Source: Bryobacterales bacterium
GTDB taxonomy: Bacteria > Acidobacteriota > Terriglobia > Bryobacterales > Bryobacteraceae
Direction of reading: 5' to 3'
DNA length: 5,472 nucleotides
Assembly: GCA_003139735.1 (NCBI GenBank)
Contig: PLGA01000050.1
Span: 545-6,016 of the forward strand
The notes beneath the pieces were generated by a model, which worked only from the letters and a program-made list of their open reading frames with translations, searched no databases and had not been told where the DNA came from. The position numbers and the translations under genes were made by a program. Shown here piece after piece: positions 1 to 5,472 of this stretch (positions are counted from its first letter, which is position 1; each line of letters begins with the position of its first letter).

Positions 1-690
1 AGGGCCGTAGCCGCGCTGGCCAAGCGGGTGTTCTGGCCGCTGCTGCTGCTGGCGCTTCCCGGCGTGTTCTACCTTTGGAGCGTGCATTCCTCCGGCCTCC
101 CGATTTACGTTCCGGTCCTCTGGCCGAATTCCTACTACAACACCCGCTACGGGCTGGCTGTCCTGCCGCTGCTGGCGCTGGCCGCGGCGGCGCTGGTGGC
201 AGTTGTCCCGCCGCGCGGCGCCGCGGTGGTTGCGGCACTGGTGATGGCCGCCGGCGCCGGTTATTGGCTGGCGCATCCGGGGCCGGAGCACTGGGTCACC
301 TGGGCCGAATCGCGCGCCAATTCTGAGGCGCGCCGCGCATGGATGCGGGAAGCGTCCGCGTTCCTCGGTCCCCGCTACGTGCGCGGTTCGGGAATCGTCA
401 CGTCGGGCGGCGACGATCTCGCGGGCATCTACCGCGAGATAGGCATCCCGTTGCGCGAGACCTTCGGCATCTGCAATGGCCTGCCGTGGATTGCGACGCT
501 GCGCCGCCCCGACCTGTGGCTTTGGCAGGAATGGGCGGTAGTGGAGCGCGGCGACAAAGTGGACGCCGCCATCCACCTGGCCGCCACCGAGGGCATACGC
601 TACGAACTGGAATTGAGCATCGCCAAGAAATTCGAGCCGGTGATCGACCTTTACCACCGCGCAGGAGACGCGCACAAGCCACCCCAATGA
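1..690 (+). CDS. C-terminal part of a multi-pass membrane protein, probably a GT-C/GT39-like glycosyltransferase (5' end outside window)
   Basis: The frame is open from base 1 to a TGA at 688-690, giving 229 residues. A GTG at 28 is in frame, but the reading continues upstream of it, so the gene almost certainly begins before the window. Counting from base 1, hydrophobic segments lie at about residues 11-27, 56-76 and 80-95. A soluble C-terminal part of about 120 residues follows. The stretch just before the second segment, YYNTRYGL followed by a leucine-rich helix, resembles the late helices of lipid-carrier-dependent glycosyltransferases (GT39/ArnT-like). That family call comes from memory of the motif, because the catalytic N-terminal loop is not in the window. 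The gene overlaps the next one by four bases (ATGA), and a UDP-sugar dehydrogenase follows, so a role in surface polysaccharide or glycolipid assembly at the inner membrane is plausible. A membrane protein is certain; the enzyme class is moderate to weak. Confidence 0.72.
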   Translation, partial: RAVAALAKRVFWPLLLLALPGVFYLWSVHSSGLPIYVPVLWPNSYYNTRYGLAVLPLLALAAAALVAVVPPRGAAVVAALVMAAGAGYWLAHPGPEHWVTWAESRANSEARRAWMREASAFLGPRYVRGSGIVTSGGDDLAGIYREIGIPLRETFGICNGLPWIATLRRPDLWLWQEWAVVERGDKVDAAIHLAATEGIRYELELSIAKKFEPVIDLYHRAGDAHKPPQ

Positions 691-1490
691 AGATTCCGTT
701 CACGAAGGCGCACGGCGCCAGAAACGACTTTCTGCTGACCTGGGAGCGCGACGCCCCAGAACCCGCGGCGCGGCCGGCCATTGGCCGGGCCATCTGCGAC
801 CGTCACGCCGGCGTAGGCGCGGACGGTTGGTTGCTGGTTTCGCCGCCATCCGACGCCGAGGCCGATGGCGGCATCCAGCTCTACAATTCCGATGGCAGCA
901 TGGCCGAGATGAGCGGCAACGGAACGCGCTGCGCGGCCGCGTTTCTGATCCGGCACGGATTGACCGCCGGCGCCGTCCGCATACGCACCGGCGCCGGCGT
1001 CAAGACGCTGCGCCTGTTACGGCGCTCCAACCTGGAATTCGAATTCGAAATGGATATGGGGACACCGGAAATTACCGCCGGGCGTTTCGATCTGCCGCTC
1101 TCTACCGGAGCGCGCGACGTCACGCTGCTGTGGGTGGGGAACCCGCAATGCGCCGTTCCGGTGACCGATTTCGATTTCGACTGGCGCGCCATGGGCGCCG
1201 AGATCGAGAGGCATCCGCAGTTCCCCAACCGCGCCAACGCGTCGTTCGTCAAGCCGATGGACGAACACTCCATCGATGTGCGATTCTGGGAACGAGGCGC
1301 GGGCGAAACCATGAGTTCCGGCACCGGCTCGACCGGCGCGGCTGTCATGGCTGTGTCGCGGGGCCTGGTCAAGTCGCCGGTGCGGGTACACACTCCGGCG
1401 GGGCCGCTCGATATCCGGGTGGAAGCGAGCGTCTATCTTACCGGCCCCGCCGTTCTGATCGCCGAAGGCGAGTTTCTTCTGGGAGAATAA
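687..1490 (+). CDS. dapF: Diaminopimelate epimerase family protein with Ser in place of both catalytic Cys
   Basis: This 267-residue protein has the usual DapF length and two-lobed motif layout. KAHGARNDF at residues 7-15 matches the KMHGLGNDF entry motif, and DRHAGVGADG follows. NSDGSMAEM-SGNG-TRC spans 67-82, GNPQC 151-155, WERGAGET 201-208 and SSGTG 210-214. True DapF interconverts LL- and meso-diaminopimelate for lysine and peptidoglycan with a cysteine pair acting as base and acid. Here both cysteine positions are serine: Ser76 (AGC, 912-914) and Ser211 (TCC, 1317-1319). The histidine of GNPH, partner of the first cysteine, is Gln154. The Glu202-Arg203 pair and both glycine-rich carboxylate-binding loops are kept. 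The start is the ATG of the ATGA overlap with the upstream gene. The nearest AGGAG (663-667) is 19 bases away, so translational coupling is likely. Family membership is very safe. The reaction is uncertain: it may be a weak or altered epimerase, an isomerase on another substrate, or a lineage-specific functional variant. Confidence 0.88.
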   Translation: MKIPFTKAHGARNDFLLTWERDAPEPAARPAIGRAICDRHAGVGADGWLLVSPPSDAEADGGIQLYNSDGSMAEMSGNGTRCAAAFLIRHGLTAGAVRIRTGAGVKTLRLLRRSNLEFEFEMDMGTPEITAGRFDLPLSTGARDVTLLWVGNPQCAVPVTDFDFDWRAMGAEIERHPQFPNRANASFVKPMDEHSIDVRFWERGAGETMSSGTGSTGAAVMAVSRGLVKSPVRVHTPAGPLDIRVEASVYLTGPAVLIAEGEFLLGE

Positions 1491-1496
1491 TCGATC

Positions 1497-2825
1497 ATGC
1501 AGGAAGCAAAAGCTGCGGTGGAAACCACGGCCGGGATTCTGGAAGAGAAGATCCGTTCGCGCCGCGCGCGCATCGGCATCGTGGGGATGGGATACGTGGG
1601 CCTACCACTCGCGGTGGAGTTCGCCAAGGCCGGGTTTTCCGTCACGGGAATCGATACCAACGAAGAGAAAGTCAGGCGCGTGAACGCCGGAGATTCCTAT
1701 GTGGGCGATGTCCCCAGTTCCACGCTCGGTCCGCTGGTGGAATCCGGGAAGTTGCGCGCCACGGCGGATTTTTCGGCGCTGCTCGAGCTCGACACGGTCA
1801 ACATCTGCGTGCCGACGCCGCTGCGCAAGACCAAGGACCCGGACATGAGTTACATTGTCGCGTCCTGCCAGGAGATTGCCAGGCACTTCCACGCGGGCAT
1901 GCTGGTGATTCTGGAATCCACCACCTATCCCGGCACCACGTATGAACTGGTGCTGCCCATGCTGGCGAAGCCGGGCCTCGAAGTGGGGATCGATTTCTTC
2001 CTGTGTTTCTCACCCGAGCGCGTGGACCCGGGCAACCCGGTGTACCAGACCGCCAACATCCCCAAAGTGGTGGGAGGATGCACCCCGGCATGCACCCGGA
2101 TAGGCGAGTTGTTCTATTCGCAGGCGATCGAGCGCGTGGTGCCGGTCGGTTCCACGCAGGTGGCCGAGATGGTGAAGTTGCTCGAAAACACCTTCCGCAT
2201 GATCAATATCGGCCTGGTAAACGAGTTAGCCGTCCTATGCGACCGTATGGATATCAACGTCTGGGAAATCATCGATGCGGCGGCCACGAAACCCTTCGGC
2301 TTCATGCCCTTCTACCCGGGGCCGGGCCTGGGCGGGCACTGCATCCCTATCGATCCCTTCTATCTATCGTGGAAGACCAAGCAGTCGGGCATGGAGGCGC
2401 GCTTCATCGAGCTGGCGGGCTATATCAACTCCAACATGCCGCACTTCGTGGTGGACAAGATTCAGAACGCGCTGAACGAAGTACGGAAGCCGCTGAAAGG
2501 CTCGCATGTCCACGTGCTGGGCGTAGCTTATAAACGCGACATAGACGACGTGCGCGAATCGCCGGCGCTGGATATCATGCACTTACTCTCGCGGCGCGGA
2601 GTGACAGTCACTTATAGCGATCCCTACATCCCATCGATCCAGGTGGAGCAACACACCTATAACTCCGACCAGGATCCGGATACAGTGGCTAAAGCCGATT
2701 GTGTGGTGATCATTACCGATCACAAAGCAACCGACTACGCGGCACTGGTGGAGCGGGCGCAGCTTATCGTCGATACGCGCAACGCGTTAAAGGGATTCCA
2801 CTCGCCGAAGATTTTCCGGCTCTGA
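1497..2825 (+). CDS. UDP-sugar 6-dehydrogenase (UDP-GlcNAc/UDP-ManNAc/UDP-Glc dehydrogenase family, WbpA/TviB-like)
   Basis: This complete 442-residue cytosolic enzyme oxidises C6 of a UDP-hexose to the uronic acid with two NAD+. After a charged lead of about 24 residues comes the Rossmann NAD site GIVGMGYVGLPLA (27-39), with the acidic GIDTNEEK (51-58) ending the second strand. ESTTYPGTT (140-148) is the STxxPGT loop, and SPERVDPGN (172-180) is typical of WbpA/WecC-type enzymes. EMVKLLEN (224-231) carries the conserved Lys227. PGPGLGGHCIPIDPFYL (274-290) holds the catalytic Cys282. VLGVAYKRDIDDVRESPA (340-357) opens the C-terminal UDP-binding domain. All key residues are present, so it should be active. 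The SPERVDPGN form favours N-acetylated UDP-hexose substrates over UDP-glucose, but the substrate cannot be fixed by eye. The start follows the dapF stop by six bases, with GGGAGA at 1481-1486 about ten bases upstream. It is the last gene of the run and probably feeds capsule, O-antigen or exopolysaccharide synthesis. Confidence 0.93.
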   Translation: MQEAKAAVETTAGILEEKIRSRRARIGIVGMGYVGLPLAVEFAKAGFSVTGIDTNEEKVRRVNAGDSYVGDVPSSTLGPLVESGKLRATADFSALLELDTVNICVPTPLRKTKDPDMSYIVASCQEIARHFHAGMLVILESTTYPGTTYELVLPMLAKPGLEVGIDFFLCFSPERVDPGNPVYQTANIPKVVGGCTPACTRIGELFYSQAIERVVPVGSTQVAEMVKLLENTFRMINIGLVNELAVLCDRMDINVWEIIDAAATKPFGFMPFYPGPGLGGHCIPIDPFYLSWKTKQSGMEARFIELAGYINSNMPHFVVDKIQNALNEVRKPLKGSHVHVLGVAYKRDIDDVRESPALDIMHLLSRRGVTVTYSDPYIPSIQVEQHTYNSDQDPDTVAKADCVVIITDHKATDYAALVERAQLIVDTRNALKGFHSPKIFRL

Positions 2826-2844
2826 GGGGCGGAGGCGCGCGACC

Positions 2845-3397
2845 TCACGACGCAGCGTTGCGGTACGCTTCCAGCAAGTCCTCCAACGTCACCTCGCCCA
2901 AAACCCGGGTGATGTCGCGCCGGTCCACGACCGGCAGCACGCTCAGGTTGAACTGGCCCAGCCGGCGCAGCACGATGTCTGCCGGTTCGTCGGGGTGCAG
3001 AGGCACCAGCTTCTTGAGCACATCCTGGTTAACGATGGTCGCCACCGCCGCCCCCGAGTGACAGCGAGCAGCACAAGAATTTGCCGAAGACGGTCTTCAA
3101 GCTGATGTATCCACCACCGGCAATGAGGGCGGCCTTGGTCTGCGGAATGCCGCTGCCGCGCGCGTTGGGAAACACGCGCAGCAGCAGATAGCCGGCGATC
3201 AGCGCGGCGGCGGCGGGGATCAGCGGCCGCATCCAGACGGGCATCGCCCGGCTGAACAGCAGCCTGTTCATCCAGTCCGTGCAAGCCAGGAACGCCACGA
3301 TTGTAGAACCGACCACAGCGCCGATCAGGAGCGCGAGCGCAAGGTGAGAAGGCTCCGCGATGATGCGACGTAACCGGTCTCGCCTGAAGGCCTGCAT
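2845..3397 (-). pseudogene. ClC chloride channel/transporter gene remnant with internal deletion and frameshift (N-terminal helices joined to last CBS motif)
   Basis: Read from 3397 downward, residues 1-115 are a clear ClC N-terminus. There is a hydrophobic helix at about 19-38, another at about 58-74, the anion-selectivity motif GSGIP at 81-85, then FGKFLCCSLSLG at 104-115. In ClC proteins this last motif leads straight into SGxSxGREGP. Here the frame runs instead into GGGGDHR and stops at TAA (3029-3031). A second frame, shifted by one base and readable from GTG at 3045 to TGA at 2845, encodes 66 residues of a CBS motif (VNQDVLKKLVPLHP ... VLPVVDRR ... LEDLLEAYR). That is the C-terminal end of CBS-tailed ClC proteins. 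The GREGP and GxFxP motifs, most helices and the first CBS motif are missing, roughly 350-400 residues by family length. The join lies near 3046-3058 in a G-rich stretch. The upstream frame has TAA nine bases before the ATG, and GGAG directly abuts it, so the start is weak. It ends 19 bases from the convergent dehydrogenase. It is non-functional as a channel, unless this is an assembly error. Confidence 0.82.
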
Positions 3398-3440
3398 CTC
3401 CGTTTAGATTCGCACTGAAGGGAGTCGTTTTCAAAGGCGA

Positions 3441-3543
3441 GCGCCATCTTCGGCGCGCTGTAGGCGACCAAGACCTTTGCTTCGCGAGCGCACTTGTGCT
3501 CGCGCCAGTTGTCCCGTGACGCTGGCGCTCCAGGCAGGTCTTG
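3441..3543. repeat. Cluster of nested inverted repeats (REP-like or structured element)
   Basis: Four perfect inverted repeats lie within about 100 bases of non-coding DNA. The first is GCGCC/GGCGC (3441-3445 and 3452-3456, six-base loop). The second is an outer 8-bp pair, CAAGACCT at 3469-3476 with AGGTCTTG at 3536-3543. Inside this are CGCGAGC/GCTCGCG (3483-3489 and 3498-3504) and GCGCCAG/CTGGCGC (3502-3508 and 3522-3528). The last has an extra GTC/GAC pair closing a CCGT tetraloop. The two inner hairpins share bases 3502-3504, so both cannot be fully paired at once. The outer stem plus inner hairpins could fold as a three-way junction of 75 nt. It fits no tRNA pattern and lacks the GTTRRRY/RYYYAAC ends of an integron attC site. 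No T-tract follows, so it is not a classic terminator. A REP/BIME-like repeat, a mobile-element end or an RNA structure are all possible. Confidence 0.5.
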
Positions 3544-3581
3544 TTACCCCGAATGCCAAAAGCCTGGAAGAAGGTCTAAGG

Positions 3582-3998
3582 TCATACCGGCGGGATGGTT
3601 GGGCGCTCATCTGAAAGCAAAGCAATGCGTTCCCATTCAGCGAATGGTTGTGCTATCGCCTGCAACACTGCCGTCTTGCGATTTCCACTCTCCATCCCGA
3701 CCGCGACGAAAATGTTCAACGGTTCTTCGTATCCCGGTTCGGGAGAGACGGTTACTTTGCGCGCAACACAAGCGGCCACAACGGCCAAGCCCAAAAGGCC
3801 GGGCAGCTCAATCGGTGTCTCCGTGGCCTGGGGCACGGCCGCGACCATGTCGTCCAGGAATCCGGGGAACAGATCGGCATCAAGGGGCGTCGCAGAACGG
3901 ACAAGAAACGGAGCGATTCTGGGCCATTCCTGGATGGGCCCAACGATGGCGTGCTTTGTTAACGGACAATCGCGCCGCCGGCCGCGGCCGCTGCTCAT
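3582..3998 (-). pseudogene. Fragment of a DUF3987 (primase/helicase-like, phage or plasmid type) protein
   Basis: From ATG at 3998 to TGA at 3582 the frame gives 138 residues, of which about 24-126 look like the opening of a DUF3987 domain. The order is EWPRIAPF, then PLDADLFPGFLDDMVAAV (38-55), ATETPIELPGLLGLAVVAA (58-76), PGYEEPLNIFVAVG (88-101), and ESGNRKTAVL (103-112) with Lys108-Thr109 in the P-loop-like position, then QPFAEWER. In full proteins this is followed by several hundred residues and often preceded by a primase-polymerase or zinc domain. Both are absent: homology fades near 3615 and the last residues (PTIPPV) look random. The same frame stays open upstream to 4505, but that part is antisense to the deacetylase-like gene and makes arginine/glycine-rich junk. 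The ATG overlaps the TGA of that gene (ATGA), which may be chance. The family match is from memory of its consensus and should be checked. Most likely it is a mobile-element remnant. Confidence 0.66.
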
Positions 3999-5065
3999 CC
4001 GTGATCCGGTCCCGGTCCGCCGCCGGCGGGCAGCGCCGTCCGGGCGATCTCCCTCAGCGGCACCCAACGCAGGCTGTCGCCGAAGACCTTCTGAATCCGT
4101 TCCGCCAGCGCCGTCAACCCCTCCAGCCCCAACCCGGTGCCGCGGTGATACAGCGACTGCCAGTGCGTCAGCAGCACCACCGGATAGCCGCCCTCGATCA
4201 ACTGCCGGATCCGCCCCGGCCGCCCGTCCGCCGGCACCAGCCGGTCGATGTTCCGGTGGATCAACTCCACCTTCTCGCTTTGCGTTGGCAGTTCCATGCA
4301 CCAGAAGATGTCGGGGGCATTCGCCGGGACGCTCACCACCGCCTGCCCCCGCTCCGGCACCGTGTATTCGACGGTGCACCGGCGCGGCTGGTCCCACTCG
4401 CTGACGTACAGGAAGTACCAGGTCAGCTTCTTGCCGTAGACCTTCCAATGCGCCTCCGCCAGTGCCTGCGCGTACTTCTTCTCGACGTCGATACCCGAGT
4501 TCCAAGGGGATGTGATGCCCTGCGCCGGCAACCCCACGTTCTTGAGAATCTGGAACGCCAGGACGAAGTAGTCGATCACTTCCTCAAGCGGAGCGCGGGA
4601 GATCCAGGCGTCCTCGAAAATGTGCTGATACTTCCCGCTCTTGAGGTCGTAGGCCGCCAGGTGCGTGAGAAACTCCGGCGTGATGTCAAACCGCGGCGCG
4701 ATGCGCTCGCGGATGATCTTCAGAAATCCTTCCAGGTGCTCCTGCGGCACCCGTTCCAAGCTCTTGTCGATCCGCCCCAGGCAACTCGGCATCGGCAGCA
4801 CCGTCAACTTCCCGTGCAGGTCGAAGCGTTCGAAGGTCGCGGCCACGCGCTCCGTGAACGCGTTCGGGACGATCCACGGCGTCTCGTAGCCCGGGTGCAT
4901 GTAGAACATCGCATCCACCGGCCCGCCATCATCGATGATCAGCGAGATCGGCGTCTTCCCCGAGCCGGCCCCGCCGGACTTCTGCTGCCCCAAAACAACC
5001 GGAACCGCCGCCGCCAACGCCGCCCCGGCCGCTCCCAACATCCGCCTTCGCGACATCAACGCCAT
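3995..5065 (-). CDS. Tat-exported polysaccharide-deacetylase-like protein
   Basis: This is a complete 356-residue protein. The start at 5065 is chosen over an in-frame ATG at 5152 for two reasons: GGAGAGGAG sits six bases upstream, and the start puts a twin-arginine signal at the very N-terminus. That signal is SRRRML at 5-10, then an Ala-rich hydrophobic stretch to about residue 26; there is no lipobox cysteine. The mature part opens with SLIIDDGGPVD (41-51), resembling the TFDDG metal/catalytic motif of NodB-fold deacetylases. Other candidate active-site stretches are HGKLTVLPMPS (84-94), LTHLAAYD (133-140, perhaps a divergent SHTxxH motif), ITSPWNSG (184-191) and LTHWQSLY (299-306). Folded export through Tat fits a metal-binding periplasmic or secreted enzyme. 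The substrate is unknown. The motifs are divergent enough that it may be a distinct sub-family with another hydrolase activity. It appears monocistronic, lying 260 bases after the Hsp15-like gene. The coding region is intact, in contrast with the debris downstream. Confidence 0.8.
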   Translation of the reverse strand: MALMSRRRMLGAAGAALAAAVPVVLGQQKSGGAGSGKTPISLIIDDGGPVDAMFYMHPGYETPWIVPNAFTERVAATFERFDLHGKLTVLPMPSCLGRIDKSLERVPQEHLEGFLKIIRERIAPRFDITPEFLTHLAAYDLKSGKYQHIFEDAWISRAPLEEVIDYFVLAFQILKNVGLPAQGITSPWNSGIDVEKKYAQALAEAHWKVYGKKLTWYFLYVSEWDQPRRCTVEYTVPERGQAVVSVPANAPDIFWCMELPTQSEKVELIHRNIDRLVPADGRPGRIRQLIEGGYPVVLLTHWQSLYHRGTGLGLEGLTALAERIQKVFGDSLRWVPLREIARTALPAGGGPGPDHG

Positions 5066-5071
5066 GCAACG

Positions 5072-5080
5072 CTCCTCTCC
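5072..5080 (-). promoter_or_regulatory. Shine-Dalgarno sequence for the Tat-exported protein
   Basis: On the - strand the bases read GGAGAGGAG, then a six-base spacer, then ATG at 5065. This near-ideal ribosome binding site decides the start of the downstream gene against the in-frame ATG at 5152. Confidence 0.75.
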
Positions 5081-5270
5081 AGCCGGCGCAACTCTTGGGC
5101 GCTCGGAAAACCCTTCCCTCGCGGGCCAGCCACCCGAGTCTGGGCGCACCACAAGCCGGACAGCTGAGACTCGACCATACCAGCATCAGGGAAGGAACGA
5201 CATCCGGCATCTGCGGGAAGCGCAGCCATTGGACCCCAATGAGCCGCCTGCCTCGATCGCCTCGGAATCC

Positions 5271-5306
5271 GCCGGGACGCGGCCCTGCCGCGCCGGTCGT
5301 CCCGGC
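5271..5306 (-). terminator. Strong GC hairpin downstream of the Hsp15-like gene, possible terminator
   Basis: GCCGGGAC (5271-5278) and GTCCCGGC (5299-5306) pair perfectly over 8 bp. Inside them GCGGC (5279-5283) and GCCGC (5287-5291) pair around a three-base loop, leaving a seven-base bulge (5292-5298). The hairpin begins about 20 bases after the Hsp15-like stop codon, in the place expected for a transcription terminator. No run of T follows on the - strand, so it is not a canonical intrinsic terminator. The rest of the 5066-5325 gap shows only a weak extended -10-like TGGTATGGT on the - strand (around 5174-5182) with no convincing -35, and no credible small gene. Confidence 0.4.
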
Positions 5307-5325
5307 ACGTCGGTCAATGCCGCCC

Positions 5326-5472
5326 TCACCCTCTGCGCCGCAGGCGGTCGAGTTCGCGCCGGTCGCGCTTCGACGGTCTGCCCTCCGGCCACGCATCCCA
5401 CCGCGGAGCCTCTCTGCGCTCCTGCGCCGCCTTTAGCCGCAGTTCCCGGCTCCGTTCCGTCTCGCGGTAGAG
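5326..5472 (-). CDS. C-terminus of an Hsp15-like S4-domain RNA-binding protein (5' end outside window)
   Basis: The frame is open from the window edge (first codon CTC at 5472-5470) to TGA at 5328-5326, giving 48 residues. It starts LYRETERSREL, continues with a charged linker (KAAQERREAPRW), and ends in the signature tail EGRPSKRDRRELDRLRRRG. This GRPTKKDRR-x-LDRF-type basic tail, preceded by an arginine/glutamate-rich helix, is characteristic of the ribosome-associated heat shock protein Hsp15 (YrfH/HslR) and related S4-domain proteins. These bind the 50S subunit carrying a stalled nascent chain. The S4 fold itself lies outside the window, so the call rests on the tail alone. No start codon is present in the window. 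A GC hairpin follows the stop. Confidence 0.75.
   Translation of the reverse strand, partial: LYRETERSRELRLKAAQERREAPRWDAWPEGRPSKRDRRELDRLRRRG

Noticed and set aside
339..686. N-terminal extension of the dapF-like frame from ATG 339
   Set aside because: The added 116 residues are arginine-rich shadow of the upstream membrane protein gene. DapF length and motif positions fit the start at 687.
1036..1047. Two adjacent EcoRI-like palindromes (GAATTCGAATTC)
   Set aside because: They fall in the dapF-like coding region, encoding alternating Glu/Phe in a beta strand. Codon usage explains them.
827..1945. 372-codon + strand frame overlapping dapF and the dehydrogenase
   Set aside because: It is a shadow frame over two well-supported genes, with an arginine-rich low-complexity product.
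3469..3543. Palindromic element as a tRNA or integron attC site
   Set aside because: It has no T-arm or anticodon-arm consensus and no GTTRRRY/RYYYAAC core sites.
3995..3998. ATGA overlap between the deacetylase-like gene and the DUF3987 fragment as evidence of an operon
   Set aside because: The downstream fragment is broken at both ends and its true family start lies inside, so the overlap is probably accidental.
3999..4505. Upstream extension of the DUF3987 frame on the - strand
   Set aside because: It shares DNA and strand with the deacetylase-like gene in another frame. The translation is Gly/Arg/Ala-rich without recognisable motifs, and homology begins only at about 3930.
3494..5167. 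Very long + strand open frame (557 codons) across the right half of the window
   Set aside because: It is antisense to the Tat-exported protein and the DUF3987 fragment, is rich in Arg/Pro/Gln with no domain or hydrophobic pattern, and has no ribosome binding site. It is a GC-bias shadow.
5095..5436. 113-codon + strand frame near the right end
   Set aside because: It is antisense to the Hsp15-like tail and the non-coding gap, Pro/Arg/Ser-rich, with no motif.

Overview
The window is GC-rich, densely coding bacterial DNA with three joined blocks. The dapF-like protein style, the polysaccharide gene neighbourhood and the Tat-exported deacetylase-like protein suggest a soil acidobacterium (Solibacter/Bryobacter type). 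That is an inference from general family knowledge; no marker gene here proves it.

Block 1 (1-2825, + strand) is an operon-like run of three genes. The first is the 3' end of a multi-pass membrane protein, probably a GT-C type glycosyltransferase. It overlaps a diaminopimelate-epimerase (DapF) family gene by an ATGA stop/start. Six bases after that comes a complete UDP-sugar 6-dehydrogenase of the WbpA/TviB type. Together they point to envelope work: peptidoglycan precursor supply and a uronic-acid-type sugar for surface polysaccharide. The DapF-like protein has serine at both catalytic cysteine positions and glutamine at the conserved histidine, although the rest of the fold signature is intact. 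This is the most interesting observation in the window.

Block 2 (2826-3998, read on the - strand) looks like decayed DNA. It holds a ClC chloride channel/transporter gene with a large internal deletion: the first four or so helices are joined out of frame to the last CBS motif. Upstream of it is a cluster of nested inverted repeats (3441-3543). Next is an orphan fragment of a DUF3987 (phage/plasmid primase-helicase-like) protein with both ends missing. This may be a scar left by a mobile element.

Block 3 (3995-5472, - strand) holds an intact Tat-exported protein resembling polysaccharide deacetylases, with a strong ribosome binding site. Behind a 260-base non-coding gap with a strong hairpin lies the 3' end of an Hsp15-like S4 RNA-binding protein gene, cut by the window edge.

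No tRNA, rRNA, CRISPR array or complete insertion sequence was seen. I do not see a clear new multi-gene system. The candidates worth following are the Ser/Ser DapF homologue, the palindromic element and the truncated genes around it.
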